Source of the DNA: JAADDG01 sp964450755
GTDB lineage: Bacteria > Campylobacterota > Campylobacteria > Campylobacterales > JAADDG01
DNA length: 32,635 nucleotides
Assembly (NCBI GenBank): GCA_964450755.1
Contig: CAYVDJ010000047.1
Coordinates: 1 to 32,635 of the forward strand
Direction: 5' to 3'
Shown here in pieces: positions 24,871 through 32,635 of the stretch; the stretch's first letter is position 1, and each line of letters starts with the position of its first letter. The notes under the pieces were generated by a model, which searched no databases, was not told the DNA's origin, and saw only the letters and a list, made by a program, of their open reading frames with translations. A program made the translations under genes and the position numbers.

Positions 24871-26192
24871 TTTTTACCTTTGAAACAGTCTCTTATTTTG
24901 TTGTAGTGATCGATGATCTCCTGCTCGTTGGATCTGTCTATTATTTTATCCATGATCTCATAAGCCTCTTTGCATTTTCCCTCTTTATAGTACCCCCATG
25001 CCAGAGAATCAAGATAGTATGTGGAGTCTGGTTCAATGGCAAGAGCTTTTTTGACATACTCTATACCCTTTTTTATATCTATATCGTGATCTATCAAAAG
25101 ATAGCCGTAGTAGTTGGAGTAAAGAGATATATCCCCCGGTCTTTGCAGTTTGTCTATTGATCTTTTGAATTTGTCTATAACGGAATCCAAAAGTTTTTTG
25201 TCTTTTACTTTTGTGCTTTCATATTCCAAAACGGCTATTCGCGCCAAAATATCGGGATTTTTATATTTTTGATAGTATGATTTGGCGATATTGTAGGCTT
25301 TTTTGTATTCTTTGAGTTTGGAATATATATCTATGAGTATATCTTCGTTGTCTCCTGTTGAGATGATATATTTTATCGCATCTTTTGCTCTGTTTTCATA
25401 GAAGTAAAGTTCCGTTATTTTTCTCAGATATATTTTTTGATTGCTTTTTTCATACAGCCTTTTATAGATGGAAATAAGGGCTTTTATATTTTTCTCTTTT
25501 GCATATATCTCTATGAGTGTTGAACAACTGATATGAGAGCAGCCGTTTATCCTGATATATGTCTCCAAAAGAGAGATTGCCTCATCTTTTTTGTTAAGAT
25601 AATCATATAAAACAGTAACCAGTTTTTTTAAAATTCTTTCGTTGTTGTTAATTTCATAGGCTTTTTTATAATACTTTGCAGCCTTTTTAAAATTGACAAC
25701 TCCGAGATTTGCAATGGCAGCATATTCGTAGGTTCTTTCGTTTTTTGTTTTTTTCAAAAGTTTTTCGGCGATTTTCAAGGCTTTTTTAAATTCAGCATTT
25801 TTCAGATAGAGGGTAACTAAAAATTCATTTATCTTTTGGTTGTCGGGATACTTTTTTATTCCCTCTTCGGCTATGCTTTTTGCTCTGTCAAATTTTTGTG
25901 TTTCGATAGAGAGTTTCAAAGCTTCAAGGAGATAGTCTAGTTTTCCTGTTTTTTTGTAAAGTTTATGGAAAATCTCATAAGCTTTATCAAGTTTTAGCAT
26001 ATTTTCATAGTAAAGAGCATCCATGATCTCTTTATATTCGCTGTCATCAACAGTTGCATTTATCTCTTTTGGTATGTTTTGCAGATTTTGAACAGGAATA
26101 ATATCTTCATTTGGCTGCTGTTTTATGAGATGGGAACAACCTCCTAAAAATAGAATCGCACTCAATATTAAAGTCTTATAATTGCCGGACAT
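24867..26192 (-). CDS. TPR-repeat lipoprotein
   Basis: A 441-residue exported lipoprotein: signal and lipobox LFLGGC (C19), then tetratricopeptide-type helical repeats almost to the end. Examples are KLDKAYEIFHKLYKKTGKLDYLLEAL, FKKALKIAEKLLKKTKNERTYEYAAIANL and the final DSLAWGYYKEGKCKEAYEIMDKII. Such proteins usually act as envelope scaffolds. The terminal repeat with YYLDSLAWGYYKxGKC is common in large TPR proteins. It overlaps ykgJ by 25 bases upstream and trpC by 4 bases downstream, so it is part of the argG operon. Partner unknown. Confidence 0.82.
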   Translation of the reverse strand: MSGNYKTLILSAILFLGGCSHLIKQQPNEDIIPVQNLQNIPKEINATVDDSEYKEIMDALYYENMLKLDKAYEIFHKLYKKTGKLDYLLEALKLSIETQKFDRAKSIAEEGIKKYPDNQKINEFLVTLYLKNAEFKKALKIAEKLLKKTKNERTYEYAAIANLGVVNFKKAAKYYKKAYEINNNERILKKLVTVLYDYLNKKDEAISLLETYIRINGCSHISCSTLIEIYAKEKNIKALISIYKRLYEKSNQKIYLRKITELYFYENRAKDAIKYIISTGDNEDILIDIYSKLKEYKKAYNIAKSYYQKYKNPDILARIAVLEYESTKVKDKKLLDSVIDKFKRSIDKLQRPGDISLYSNYYGYLLIDHDIDIKKGIEYVKKALAIEPDSTYYLDSLAWGYYKEGKCKEAYEIMDKIIDRSNEQEIIDHYNKIRDCFKGKK

Positions 26193-26545
26193 TCTTTTTG
26201 CACTTCCTCTGTATTGTTTTTAAAATGATCCCAAAAAGGGAATGTTTTACACTGTCGGGGACGGACGGGATATATCTCACATCCCTTTGTTTTTTCGTCA
26301 AAAAAGATACACTTGTATTCGCCCCCGCTTTTGATCTCTTTTAAAGAGTATCCATTATAGTATTTTTTTACATAATTGTTTTTGAAACTCTTTATCGAAA
26401 TATTCAAAAAAGCGGCTATCTCTTCGATCTTTTTTGCATCAACCCAGATATAGCCGCTCTCTCCCGTGCAGCAGTTTCCGTTACATGAAAAACATCCGCT
26501 CTCATCAAAAGCAAAATCAAATCCCTCTTTTTTGACAAGTTTCAT
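26168..26545 (-). CDS. YkgJ-family CxxCxxxCC zinc/iron-chelating protein
   Basis: A 125-residue protein of the YkgJ (UPF0153) family. The N-terminal cluster C18-x2-C21-x3-C25-C26 (CFSCNGNCC) plus later CEIYPVRPRQCKTFPFW are the family hallmarks; they bind zinc or an Fe-S cluster. The function is not established. Its ATG overlaps the argG stop by one base (TAATG), so translation is coupled, and its 3' end overlaps the lipoprotein gene by 25 bases. Confidence 0.88.
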   Translation of the reverse strand: MKLVKKEGFDFAFDESGCFSCNGNCCTGESGYIWVDAKKIEEIAAFLNISIKSFKNNYVKKYYNGYSLKEIKSGGEYKCIFFDEKTKGCEIYPVRPRQCKTFPFWDHFKNNTEEVQKECPAIIRL

Positions 26546-27762
26546 TAACGCCCTCTTGCTTTCCCGTCTATGATAAATCTAAGAGCATTTAGTTTGATAA
26601 ACCCTTCTGCATCTTTTTGATCATAAACACTGTCCTCTTCAAATGTGCAGTATTCTGCATCAAAAAGCGAATTTGGAGATTTTCTTCCGACTACGATCAC
26701 ATTTCCTTTGTAGAGTTTCAATCTCACCGTTCCGTTTACATTCTCTTGTGTTTTATCTATTGAAGCTTGAAGCATCTCTCTTTCTGGTGAGAACCAAAAA
26801 CCGTTATAGACAAGTTTCGCATATCGTGGCATTATCTCATCTTTTAGATGGGCTTCTTCTCTGTCAAGTGTGATACTCTCTATCGCGCGATGCGCCTTTA
26901 GCATGATCGTTCCACCTGGTGTTTCATAACATCCTCTGCTTTTCATTCCTACAAATCTATTCTCTACAATATCCGCTCTTCCTATGCCGTGTCTGTTTCC
27001 GTAGGCATTTAGAGTTTCAAGGATTTTTGCCGGAGACATTTTTTCACCGTTTATAGCTGTCGGATCTCCGTTTTGATACTCTATCTCGATATATTCGGGA
27101 GTGTTTGGAGCATCTTCTAAAGATGAAGTCCATCTCCACATAGACTCTTCGGGTTCGGCATTCGGATCTTCGAGTATTCCTCCTTCATAGGAGATATGCA
27201 AAAGATTCGCATCCATTGAGTAGGGTGATTTTTTGCCGTAACCCTCTATCTCTATCCCATGATTTTTTGCAAAATTGAGAAGTTTTTCTCTTGAGTTTAG
27301 ATCCCACTCCCTCCATGGAGCTATGATTGTGAGATTTGGATTTAGGGCAAGATAACCCACTTCAAATCTTACCTGATCGTTTCCTTTCCCCGTTGCGCCG
27401 TGGCTTACGGCATCCGCGCCGGTGAGTTTTGCTATCTCAACCTGTCTTTTTGAGATAAGAGGTCTTGCTATGCTTGTGCCAAGAAGATATTCTCCCTCAT
27501 AGAGGGCATTTGCTCTGAACATAGGAAATACAAAATCTCTTACAAACTCCTCTCTTAAATCATCTATAAAAATATTTTCCGGTTTTATTCCAAATTTCAA
27601 AGCTTTCTCTCTTGCCGGTTCAACCTCTTCGCCCTGACCGATATCTGCCGTGAAAGTTACCACCTCACAATCATACTCATCTTGAAGCCATTTTAAAATA
27701 ACGCTTGTATCAAGACCTCCAGAATATGCCAAAACCACTTTTTTGACGCTTTTTTTTCCCAT
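26545..27762 (-). CDS. argG: Argininosuccinate synthase
   Basis: A 405-residue enzyme joining citrulline and aspartate with ATP to form argininosuccinate in arginine biosynthesis. The N-terminal AYSGGLDTS (12-20) is the PP-loop. TGKGNDQVRFE, WRWTSSLEDAPNTPEYIEI and MKSRGCYETPGGTI are conserved landmarks. Length is canonical. It is the first gene of a seven-gene minus-strand operon (argG, ykgJ, TPR lipoprotein, trpC, dctQ, dctM, HIT) and is divergent from the S4-domain gene, with AAAAAGG as ribosome-binding site. Confidence 0.97.
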   Translation of the reverse strand: MGKKSVKKVVLAYSGGLDTSVILKWLQDEYDCEVVTFTADIGQGEEVEPAREKALKFGIKPENIFIDDLREEFVRDFVFPMFRANALYEGEYLLGTSIARPLISKRQVEIAKLTGADAVSHGATGKGNDQVRFEVGYLALNPNLTIIAPWREWDLNSREKLLNFAKNHGIEIEGYGKKSPYSMDANLLHISYEGGILEDPNAEPEESMWRWTSSLEDAPNTPEYIEIEYQNGDPTAINGEKMSPAKILETLNAYGNRHGIGRADIVENRFVGMKSRGCYETPGGTIMLKAHRAIESITLDREEAHLKDEIMPRYAKLVYNGFWFSPEREMLQASIDKTQENVNGTVRLKLYKGNVIVVGRKSPNSLFDAEYCTFEEDSVYDQKDAEGFIKLNALRFIIDGKARGR

Positions 27763-27863
27763 GATTAAGACCTTTTTGTAAAATTTTTAAAATTTTATCA
27801 AATTTTATATCCATTTTGTATAAAATATAGCTTACTTTTTAAATATACAAAGGTATTGTCTTA

Positions 27864-28112
27864 ATGAGAATAGATAAATTTCTAAACAGTGTCAATATAA
27901 CCAAAAGGCGTTCGATTTCCGAGGATATGTGTAAAAGCAAAGTCGTTTTTATAAACGGTGTTGTTGTAAAACCTGCAAAGGATGTAAAAGTAGGCGATAT
28001 AATAGAGATAAGATATCTTGATAAACCGGTTAGATACGAGGTGTTGAAAATTCCCGTAACAAAAACCGTTCCTAAAAGTCAAAAAAGCGAATATGTAAAG
28101 GAGTTGTCTTGA
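27864..28112 (+). CDS. S4-domain RNA-binding protein (Hsp15/RqcP-like)
   Basis: An 82-residue protein made almost entirely of one S4 domain: MRIDKFLNSVNITKRRSISEDMCKSKVVFINGVVVKPAKDVKVGDIIEI. It resembles the ribosome-associated Hsp15/RqcP group, which binds stalled 50S subunits or peptidyl-tRNA complexes. Family identity is clear, but which member is not. A -10-like TATAAA lies at about 27819 and AAAGG precedes the ATG. It heads the plus-strand operon and overlaps trpD by 4 bases. Confidence 0.85.
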   Translation: MRIDKFLNSVNITKRRSISEDMCKSKVVFINGVVVKPAKDVKVGDIIEIRYLDKPVRYEVLKIPVTKTVPKSQKSEYVKELS

Positions 28113-29092
28113 ATTATAACGAAGCTTTAGAGGTATTTACAAAACTTTTTGAGAATAAAATGAGTGAAGAAGAGGCAAGAGAGCTTTTGATAGAGCTTTA
28201 TAAAAGAGGTGAGAATGCAAATGAGATTGCGGCTGCCGCCAAAGTGATGAGAGAACACTCCGTCAAACTGAAAGTTGATGACTCTTTGAAAGAGAAACTT
28301 ATCGATGTTGTGGGAACGGGGGGAGATAAGAGCGGAAGTTTCAATATCTCAAGCACAGTTGCCATCTTGATAGCTTCTCTTGGCTGTTTTGTTGCAAAAC
28401 ACGGAAACAGAGCCATAACAAGCAGTGCCGGAAGCGCCGATATGCTTGAAGCGATAGGGATCAATCTCAATCTCACAATCTTGCAGCAGGAGAAGATGCT
28501 AAAAGAGAGCGGATTTGTTTTTATGTTTGCTATCAATCATCATCCTGCTATGAAACATATCATGCCTGTAAGAAAGAGTCTCAAACACAGAACTGTTTTT
28601 AATATTTTGGGACCTTTGACAAATCCCGCCGGTGTGTGTAAATATCTGCTTGGGGTTTTTGACAAGAAATATATAGATAAGATAACTGATGCCCTTTTGC
28701 TGTTGGATACCAAAAACTCAATGGTAGTCAGTTCTCATGACGGACTTGATGAGATAAGTATCAGCGATATAACATATTATAATCTGATAAAAGACGGCAA
28801 GATAGAAAAAGGGGAGATAAATCCCGCCGATTACGGTTTTGGTCTGTATCCCTTTGAGGCTATCAAAGGTGGAGATGCCGTGCAAAATGCAAAGATAACA
28901 AAAGAGATTTTACAAAACAAAAGAAAAGGCGCCATGAGAGATATCGTTTTGCTAAATGCCGCTGCCGCTTTGGTGGTTGAGGGTTTTGCAAGAGATATAA
29001 AAGAGGGTGTCGAGATGAGTGAGATGGCGATAGAGAGTGGTAAGGCCGTTAAAAAATTAGAACAGATCATAAAAGTTTCAAACAGTATCTAA
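28109..29092 (+). CDS. trpD: Anthranilate phosphoribosyltransferase
   Basis: A 327-residue enzyme transferring phosphoribose from PRPP to anthranilate. GTGGDKSGSFNIS (69-81) binds PRPP; KHGNRAITSSAGSADMLEAIG and NHHPAMKHIMPVRKSLKHRTVFNILGPLTNP are family signatures. It starts at TTG inside the stop of the S4 gene (TTGA overlap), so translation is coupled; no alternative start fits the conserved N-terminus. The stop is followed at once by tsaE. Confidence 0.96.
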   Translation: MNYNEALEVFTKLFENKMSEEEARELLIELYKRGENANEIAAAAKVMREHSVKLKVDDSLKEKLIDVVGTGGDKSGSFNISSTVAILIASLGCFVAKHGNRAITSSAGSADMLEAIGINLNLTILQQEKMLKESGFVFMFAINHHPAMKHIMPVRKSLKHRTVFNILGPLTNPAGVCKYLLGVFDKKYIDKITDALLLLDTKNSMVVSSHDGLDEISISDITYYNLIKDGKIEKGEINPADYGFGLYPFEAIKGGDAVQNAKITKEILQNKRKGAMRDIVLLNAAAALVVEGFARDIKEGVEMSEMAIESGKAVKKLEQIIKVSNSI

Positions 29093-29503
29093 ATGGAATT
29101 TTTAAAAAAAGAGAATGAGCTTGAAGATGTTGTCTCTTATATAAAAAATATTGCAAAAAACGGAGGAATATTTTTATTAAGAGGTGATCTTGCGAGTGGT
29201 AAAACAACTCTTGTCAAGGCTTTTGCAAAATTTTTGGGGATAAAAGATGATGTCTCTTCTCCCACATTTTCAATTCTCAATATTTATGAGGATAAAATTT
29301 ATCATTATGATATCTACAATAAAGGGGTAGGGGAGTTTGTTTCGATGGGACTTTTGGAGACGCTTGAAGAGAGTGGATATCATTTTATAGAGTGGGCGGA
29401 TGAGAAGCTGGAAAATATACTAAAAGAGTATGGCTTTGGGTATTTTATAATAGAGATTGAATCTAAAGGTGATAAAAGAGTGTACAGGATAACGAATGCA
29501 TAG
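29093..29503 (+). CDS. tsaE: tRNA threonylcarbamoyladenosine biosynthesis ATPase TsaE
   Basis: A 136-residue P-loop protein that works with TsaB and TsaD in making t6A37 of ANN-decoding tRNAs. The Walker A motif is GDLASGKTT (31-39); SSPTFSILNIYE and HYDIYN are the other family motifs. Its ATG abuts the trpD stop with no gap and its end overlaps lptB by 8 bases. The tsaE-lptB-rpoN order is one I know from Campylobacter relatives. Confidence 0.94.
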   Translation: MEFLKKENELEDVVSYIKNIAKNGGIFLLRGDLASGKTTLVKAFAKFLGIKDDVSSPTFSILNIYEDKIYHYDIYNKGVGEFVSMGLLETLEESGYHFIEWADEKLENILKEYGFGYFIIEIESKGDKRVYRITNA

Positions 29504-30218
29504 TTTAAGAGCGGAACATCTTCAAAAGATAATAAGAAAAACCAAAATTATAGAAGATTTTTCGTTAGATGTAAACAGCGGTGAAGTAGTCGGACTTTTG
29601 GGTCCAAACGGAGCCGGAAAAACGACTACTTTTTATATGATCTGCGGTCTTATAGATGCAACAGGTGGCAATATATATCTTGATGATGAGGACATTTCAA
29701 ATCTTCCTTTTCACAAAAGAGCGCGAAAAGGAATCGGATATTTACCACAGGAATCAAGTATCTTTAAAGATTTGAGTGTAGAAGACAATATAATGTTAGC
29801 TGCGGAAGTTGCTTCCAAAGACAAAAAAGAGGCGGCGGAAAGAACCGAAGAGTTGCTTCAGCTTTTGAATATAGAGCCTATCAGAAGAAGAAAAGGGATA
29901 CTTTTAAGCGGTGGTGAAAGAAGAAGATGTGAGATAGCAAGAGCTTTGGCAATAGTTCCCAAATTTTTGTTGCTTGATGAACCTTTTGCGGGAGTTGATC
30001 CTTTGGCGGTGGAGGATATTCAAAATATCGTAAAAGATCTAAAAGAGATGGGAATAGGGGTTTTGATAACCGATCACAATGTAAGAGAAACCCTCTCTAT
30101 CTGTGACAGAGCCTATGTGATCAAAGACGGTTCTTTGTTGGCAAGTGGCAGCAGTCAGGAAGTTTATGAAAATCAGGCTGTTAAAACCTATTATCTTGGT
30201 GAACATTTCAAACTATGA
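29496..30218 (+). CDS. lptB: LPS export ABC transporter ATPase LptB
   Basis: A 240-residue ATPase that powers lipopolysaccharide extraction from the inner membrane by LptFG. Walker A is GPNGAGKTT (36-44), the signature LSGGERRRCEIARAL, Walker B FLLLDEPFAGVDP, and the H-loop DHNVRET. YLPQESSIFKDLSVEDNI is characteristic of LptB. It overlaps tsaE by 8 bases and rpoN by 4, a common grouping in Proteobacteria and Campylobacterota. Confidence 0.96.
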   Translation: MHSLRAEHLQKIIRKTKIIEDFSLDVNSGEVVGLLGPNGAGKTTTFYMICGLIDATGGNIYLDDEDISNLPFHKRARKGIGYLPQESSIFKDLSVEDNIMLAAEVASKDKKEAAERTEELLQLLNIEPIRRRKGILLSGGERRRCEIARALAIVPKFLLLDEPFAGVDPLAVEDIQNIVKDLKEMGIGVLITDHNVRETLSICDRAYVIKDGSLLASGSSQEVYENQAVKTYYLGEHFKL

Positions 30219-31477
30219 GATTAAGACAGGATAGTTCTTCCAAACTGAAACTTTCATATACTCTTAGAAGTTGGCTTCCCATTCTACAAGCCGATATAGA
30301 GTCGTTGGAAGAGATTTTAAAATCGTTTAAGGAGAACAATCCCTATATAGAGGTTAAATCCGGTTTTGAATCAAGAGAAGAGAAATATATAAATTATCTG
30401 TATGATAATAAAAAAAGCGGTCTTGGAAATGCTATCGAATTGTTTAATATCTATGAAAAAACTTTGGAAGAATTTTTGTATGAGCAGATTGTTCCTCCTC
30501 TCTTTCCGACTCCAAAATCCCAAAATATTGCTTATAAAATCATTGAAAATATAAATCATGAAGGCTATTATGAAGGAGATGACAAGAAAATAGCCGCTGA
30601 ATTTGGTATTTGTATAAAAGAGATTGAGAAGGTAAGAAAAAGATTTGCCCATTTGGAACCGGGAGGAATAGGGGCGAAAGATATAAATGAGTCTTTTTTG
30701 TTTCAACTTGAAGATTTTGAGCTTGAAAATGAGTTGTATGAGACAATCAAAGAGCTTATTCTTAATTTAGATAATTTAAATGCTTTTAAAAGAGTAAAAT
30801 ATTTTCAAGAAGCTTTAAATATAATAAAAAAATTCAAAAATCCTCCGGCAGTTGATTTTTTGCAGGAGAGCGGAAGAGAAATTATTGCGGATATTTTTAT
30901 AGAGATATCAAAAGAGGGGATAGAGGTTAAACTGAATGAGGATTACTATCCTGAAATCGTAATTGATGTGGATGAGAAAGAAAAAGACAAAGAGTTTGTA
31001 AAAGAGAAATTAAAAGAGGCAAAAAATCTTATAGATGCCTTTCATATGAGAAAGGAGACTCTTTATAAACTGGCTCTTATGCTTATAGAGTATCAGTATG
31101 ATTTTTTTATGGGAGGGGAGATAAAACCTATGAAGCTGTCGGATTTGGCAAAAGAGCTTGACTACAATCCCTCTACCATTTCAAGGGCGATATCCAATAA
31201 ATATCTCTCCTGTAATCGGGGAATAATGCCTGTAAAAAGTTTTTTTACAAGGGCATTGGATGAAGATATCTCCAACAGCTCTATTAAAAATTTTGTTACG
31301 GAGATTATAAAAAACGAAAACAGACAAAAACCTCTCAGTGATATGAAGATTTTATCGATGATAGAAAAAAGATACGGCATAAAAATAGGCAGAAGAACGA
31401 TAGCCAAATATCGGCAGCAACTCAATATCGCAGGATCAAGTGAGAGAAAAAAACTCTATGAGATGGCAGGTATCTAA
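30215..31477 (+). CDS. rpoN: RNA polymerase sigma-54 factor RpoN
   Basis: A 420-residue sigma-54 that directs transcription from -24/-12 promoters, controlling flagellar and other genes in this phylum. Region I is N-terminal (MRLRQDSSSKLKLSYTLRSW, leucine-rich). The core-binding region is in the middle, then the helix-turn-helix LSDLAKELDYNPSTISRAISNKYL. The RpoN box is RRTIAKYRQ at 393-401 (consensus RRTVAKYRE). Region I is shorter and less glutamine-rich than in enterics, as usual here. It overlaps lptB by 4 bases. Confidence 0.96.
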   Translation: MRLRQDSSSKLKLSYTLRSWLPILQADIESLEEILKSFKENNPYIEVKSGFESREEKYINYLYDNKKSGLGNAIELFNIYEKTLEEFLYEQIVPPLFPTPKSQNIAYKIIENINHEGYYEGDDKKIAAEFGICIKEIEKVRKRFAHLEPGGIGAKDINESFLFQLEDFELENELYETIKELILNLDNLNAFKRVKYFQEALNIIKKFKNPPAVDFLQESGREIIADIFIEISKEGIEVKLNEDYYPEIVIDVDEKEKDKEFVKEKLKEAKNLIDAFHMRKETLYKLALMLIEYQYDFFMGGEIKPMKLSDLAKELDYNPSTISRAISNKYLSCNRGIMPVKSFFTRALDEDISNSSIKNFVTEIIKNENRQKPLSDMKILSMIEKRYGIKIGRRTIAKYRQQLNIAGSSERKKLYEMAGI

Positions 31478-31512
31478 CTTATTTAGCGGTATTTAAGTAA
31501 AAATTTATTAAT

Positions 31513-31533
31513 ATTTCGCGCACGAAATTTTTT
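31513..31533 (+). terminator. Small hairpin with T-run between rpoN and rpmH
   Basis: ATTTCG (31513-31518), loop CGCA, CGAAAT (31523-31528), then TTTTT. Only six base pairs, so it may terminate or attenuate the rpoN transcript weakly and let some reading continue into rpmH. Confidence 0.35.
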
Positions 31534-31550
31534 AAAAGGAACGAAAGAAT

Positions 31551-31685
31551 ATGAAAAGAACATATCAACCGCACAATACTCCAAGAAAGAGAACACACGG
31601 TTTTAGAGAGAGAATGAGAACCAAAAACGGCAGAAGAATCATAAAGGCAAGAAGAGCCAAAGGGAGAAAAAGATTGAGCGTATAA
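31551..31685 (+). CDS. rpmH: 50S ribosomal protein L34
   Basis: A 44-residue, very basic ribosomal protein (MKRTYQPHNTPRKRTHGFRE at the start, ending RKRLSV). The start MKRTYQP and the internal RMRTKNGRRIIKARRAKGR are the L34 signature; length is exact for the family. AAAGGAACGAAAGA precedes the ATG. It lies between rpoN and rnpA, and rnpA appears to start inside its last codons. Confidence 0.97.
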   Translation: MKRTYQPHNTPRKRTHGFRERMRTKNGRRIIKARRAKGRKRLSV

Positions 31686-32011
31686 GAAGTTTTAAAATTC
31701 TTAAAACGCCCAAAGAGTTCTCTGTCGTTTATAAGAACTCCAAAAAACGGCATTTGGAAAATGTCGTTATTTTTTATAAAGAGGGCAGAGAAAAAAAAGT
31801 CGGTTTTACCGTCAGTAAAAAGATCGGTAATGCCGTAAAAAGAAATTTTGCGAAACGAAGACTAAGAGCACTTTTTTCCGAAATAGAAGAGTTTTTGAAA
31901 GAAGGCACATATATTTTTGTAGCTAAAAAAGAGATTGTAAACAGCAGATACGGATATATAAAAAGCAGTGTTATCCATGCTTTGAAAAGGCTTAAAGTAT
32001 ATAAAGTATGA
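31673..32011 (+). CDS. rnpA: Ribonuclease P protein component, likely ATT start
   Basis: A protein of 112 residues if started at ATT 31673 (reads IERIRSFKILKTPKEFSVVYKN, first residue decoded as Met). It supports the RNA catalyst of RNase P in tRNA 5' maturation. FSVVYKN and the RNR-like NAVKRNFAKRRLRALF are the family core. No ATG, GTG, TTG or CTG in frame exists between the stop at 31604 and TTG 31754, and starting at 31754 would delete the N-terminal helix and first strand. ATT 31673 has GGGAG 6 bases upstream and gives normal length. It overlaps rpmH by 13 bases and yidD by 4. Identity is sure; the start is inferred. Confidence 0.85.
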   Translation: MERIRSFKILKTPKEFSVVYKNSKKRHLENVVIFYKEGREKKVGFTVSKKIGNAVKRNFAKRRLRALFSEIEEFLKEGTYIFVAKKEIVNSRYGYIKSSVIHALKRLKVYKV

Positions 32012-32352
32012 GAAAGATATTACTTCTTTTTTTAAAATTATATCAAAAAGTTTTTACCTTGTTTAGTTACGGAAGTTGCAGATATTATCCGACCTGTTCG
32101 GAATATGCCAAATGGCAGATAGAAGAAAATTTTTTGCCTAAAGCTCTTCTTTTTTCATTTCTCAGGGTTCTTCGATGCAACCAACTGTTTAAAGGCGGTA
32201 TAGAATATCCCGTTGTTAAAAAAAAATTCGATAAATCTTTAATAAAAAAAAGTGATAACGCAAAAATTTTGATAAAATATTGGTTTGTTCCAAAAGAGAA
32301 AGATGAATATTTTCTTATAAAAAGTTTTAAAAAGGAAAAATCCCCGTGTTAG
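32008..32352 (+). CDS. yidD: Membrane protein insertion efficiency factor YidD
   Basis: A 114-residue small protein that aids YidC-dependent membrane insertion. The signature SYGSCRYYPTCSEYAKWQI (cysteines 24 and 30) and the later FLRVLRCNQLFKGGIEYPV are diagnostic. An N-terminal amphipathic helix is present. The C-terminus is longer than in enterics (about 85 residues there). It overlaps rnpA by 4 bases and yidC by 7. Confidence 0.94.
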   Translation: MRKILLLFLKLYQKVFTLFSYGSCRYYPTCSEYAKWQIEENFLPKALLFSFLRVLRCNQLFKGGIEYPVVKKKFDKSLIKKSDNAKILIKYWFVPKEKDEYFLIKSFKKEKSPC

Positions 32353-32635
32353 ATAATTTAAGTCAAAATCAAAGAATGATATTAGCAATCGTTTTGAGTT
32401 TAGTAGTGTTGGTAGGATATGACTACTTTTTTATTCCTAAAACCAAACAGAATTTACAGACTATGGAGTTAAATAACTCCTCCAAAAATTCCAAAGAGAC
32501 AAGTAACCGGGTTTCTGGTGTATCTGCTCCTGCTTCCAATATATCTTCTTCAGGTTCGGGTGCTGCTCCTTCAACTGTCAAAGAGAAGTTAAAACAAAAA
32601 ATCATAGCTACCGTAAGTTCCAAACATTATACCGC
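32346..32635 (+). CDS. yidC: Membrane protein insertase YidC, N-terminal part
   Basis: The reading frame starts at GTG 32346 and is open to the end of the window (96 codons and 2 bases), so only the N-terminus is seen. The start MLDNLSQNQRMILAIVLSLV, then LVGYDYFFIPK, is a transmembrane segment typical of YidC in Campylobacterota. A Ser/Asn-rich linker follows, leading toward the periplasmic domain, as in Gram-negative YidC. AAGGA lies about 10 bases upstream. It overlaps the end of yidD by 7 bases, completing the rpmH-rnpA-yidD-yidC block. Confidence 0.93.
   Translation, partial: MLDNLSQNQRMILAIVLSLVVLVGYDYFFIPKTKQNLQTMELNNSSKNSKETSNRVSGVSAPASNISSSGSGAAPSTVKEKLKQKIIATVSSKHYT

Noticed and set aside
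31754..32011. rnpA starting at TTG 31754 (85 aa)
   Set aside because: It would remove the N-terminal helix and FSVVYKN region that are part of the RnpA fold and clearly encoded upstream in the same frame.
31478..32635. Replication origin near rpmH-rnpA
   Set aside because: No dnaA gene and no cluster of DnaA boxes is visible; in this phylum rpmH is often away from the origin.

Overview
The window is a 32.6-kb piece of an AT-rich chromosome from a Campylobacterota (epsilonproteobacterial) bacterium. This rests on the gene order tsaE-lptB-rpoN, the rpmH-rnpA-yidD-yidC block whose yidC starts with a MLDNLS-like sequence, the protein similarity of the housekeeping genes, and promoters that show a TATAAT -10 box but no obvious -35. 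I cannot name the genus. There are no mobile elements, tRNA or rRNA genes or CRISPR arrays, and coding density is high; the largest gap without a gene is about 250 bases (8917-9166).

Positions 1-11500 hold a small CopD-like membrane protein and three large secreted proteins (1004, 1740 and 754 aa). These are built from LVIVD-type beta-propeller repeats and paired DUF4214 units; one also carries ten fibronectin type III domains and another a cadherin-like domain. A fourth, diverged member lies on the minus strand at 14752-16080. By my count the three large proteins have 14 LVIVD repeats each and the small one has 7, which fits two and one seven-bladed propellers. This paralogous surface family is the least described material in the window.

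Positions 11500-14100 hold a DUF2249 protein, a polytopic haem-copper-oxidase-like or NnrS-like membrane protein and a MIP18/SufT-like Fe-S assembly protein. They sit behind an FNR/CRP-type box centred at about -41.5, which suggests induction by low oxygen or nitrogen oxides. A convergent FmdE-like gene shares a bidirectional terminator with them. A lipoprotein with a possible Cys-His-Asp triad follows, then (minus strand) the small LVIVD protein, a monohaem cytochrome c and dnaJ. recR diverges from dnaJ and may be leaderless.

Positions 18600-21764 hold an unrecognised large lipoprotein translationally coupled to a probable outer-membrane barrel. Next is a compact seven-gene minus-strand operon, read as argG-ykgJ-TPR lipoprotein-trpC-dctQ-dctM-HIT, mixing arginine and tryptophan biosynthesis with an orphan TRAP permease pair.

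From 27864 to the end runs a plus-strand housekeeping operon: an S4-domain protein, trpD, tsaE, lptB, rpoN, rpmH, rnpA, yidD and the start of yidC. Genes here overlap or abut. rnpA has no canonical start codon at full length and appears to begin at an ATT codon inside the end of rpmH.
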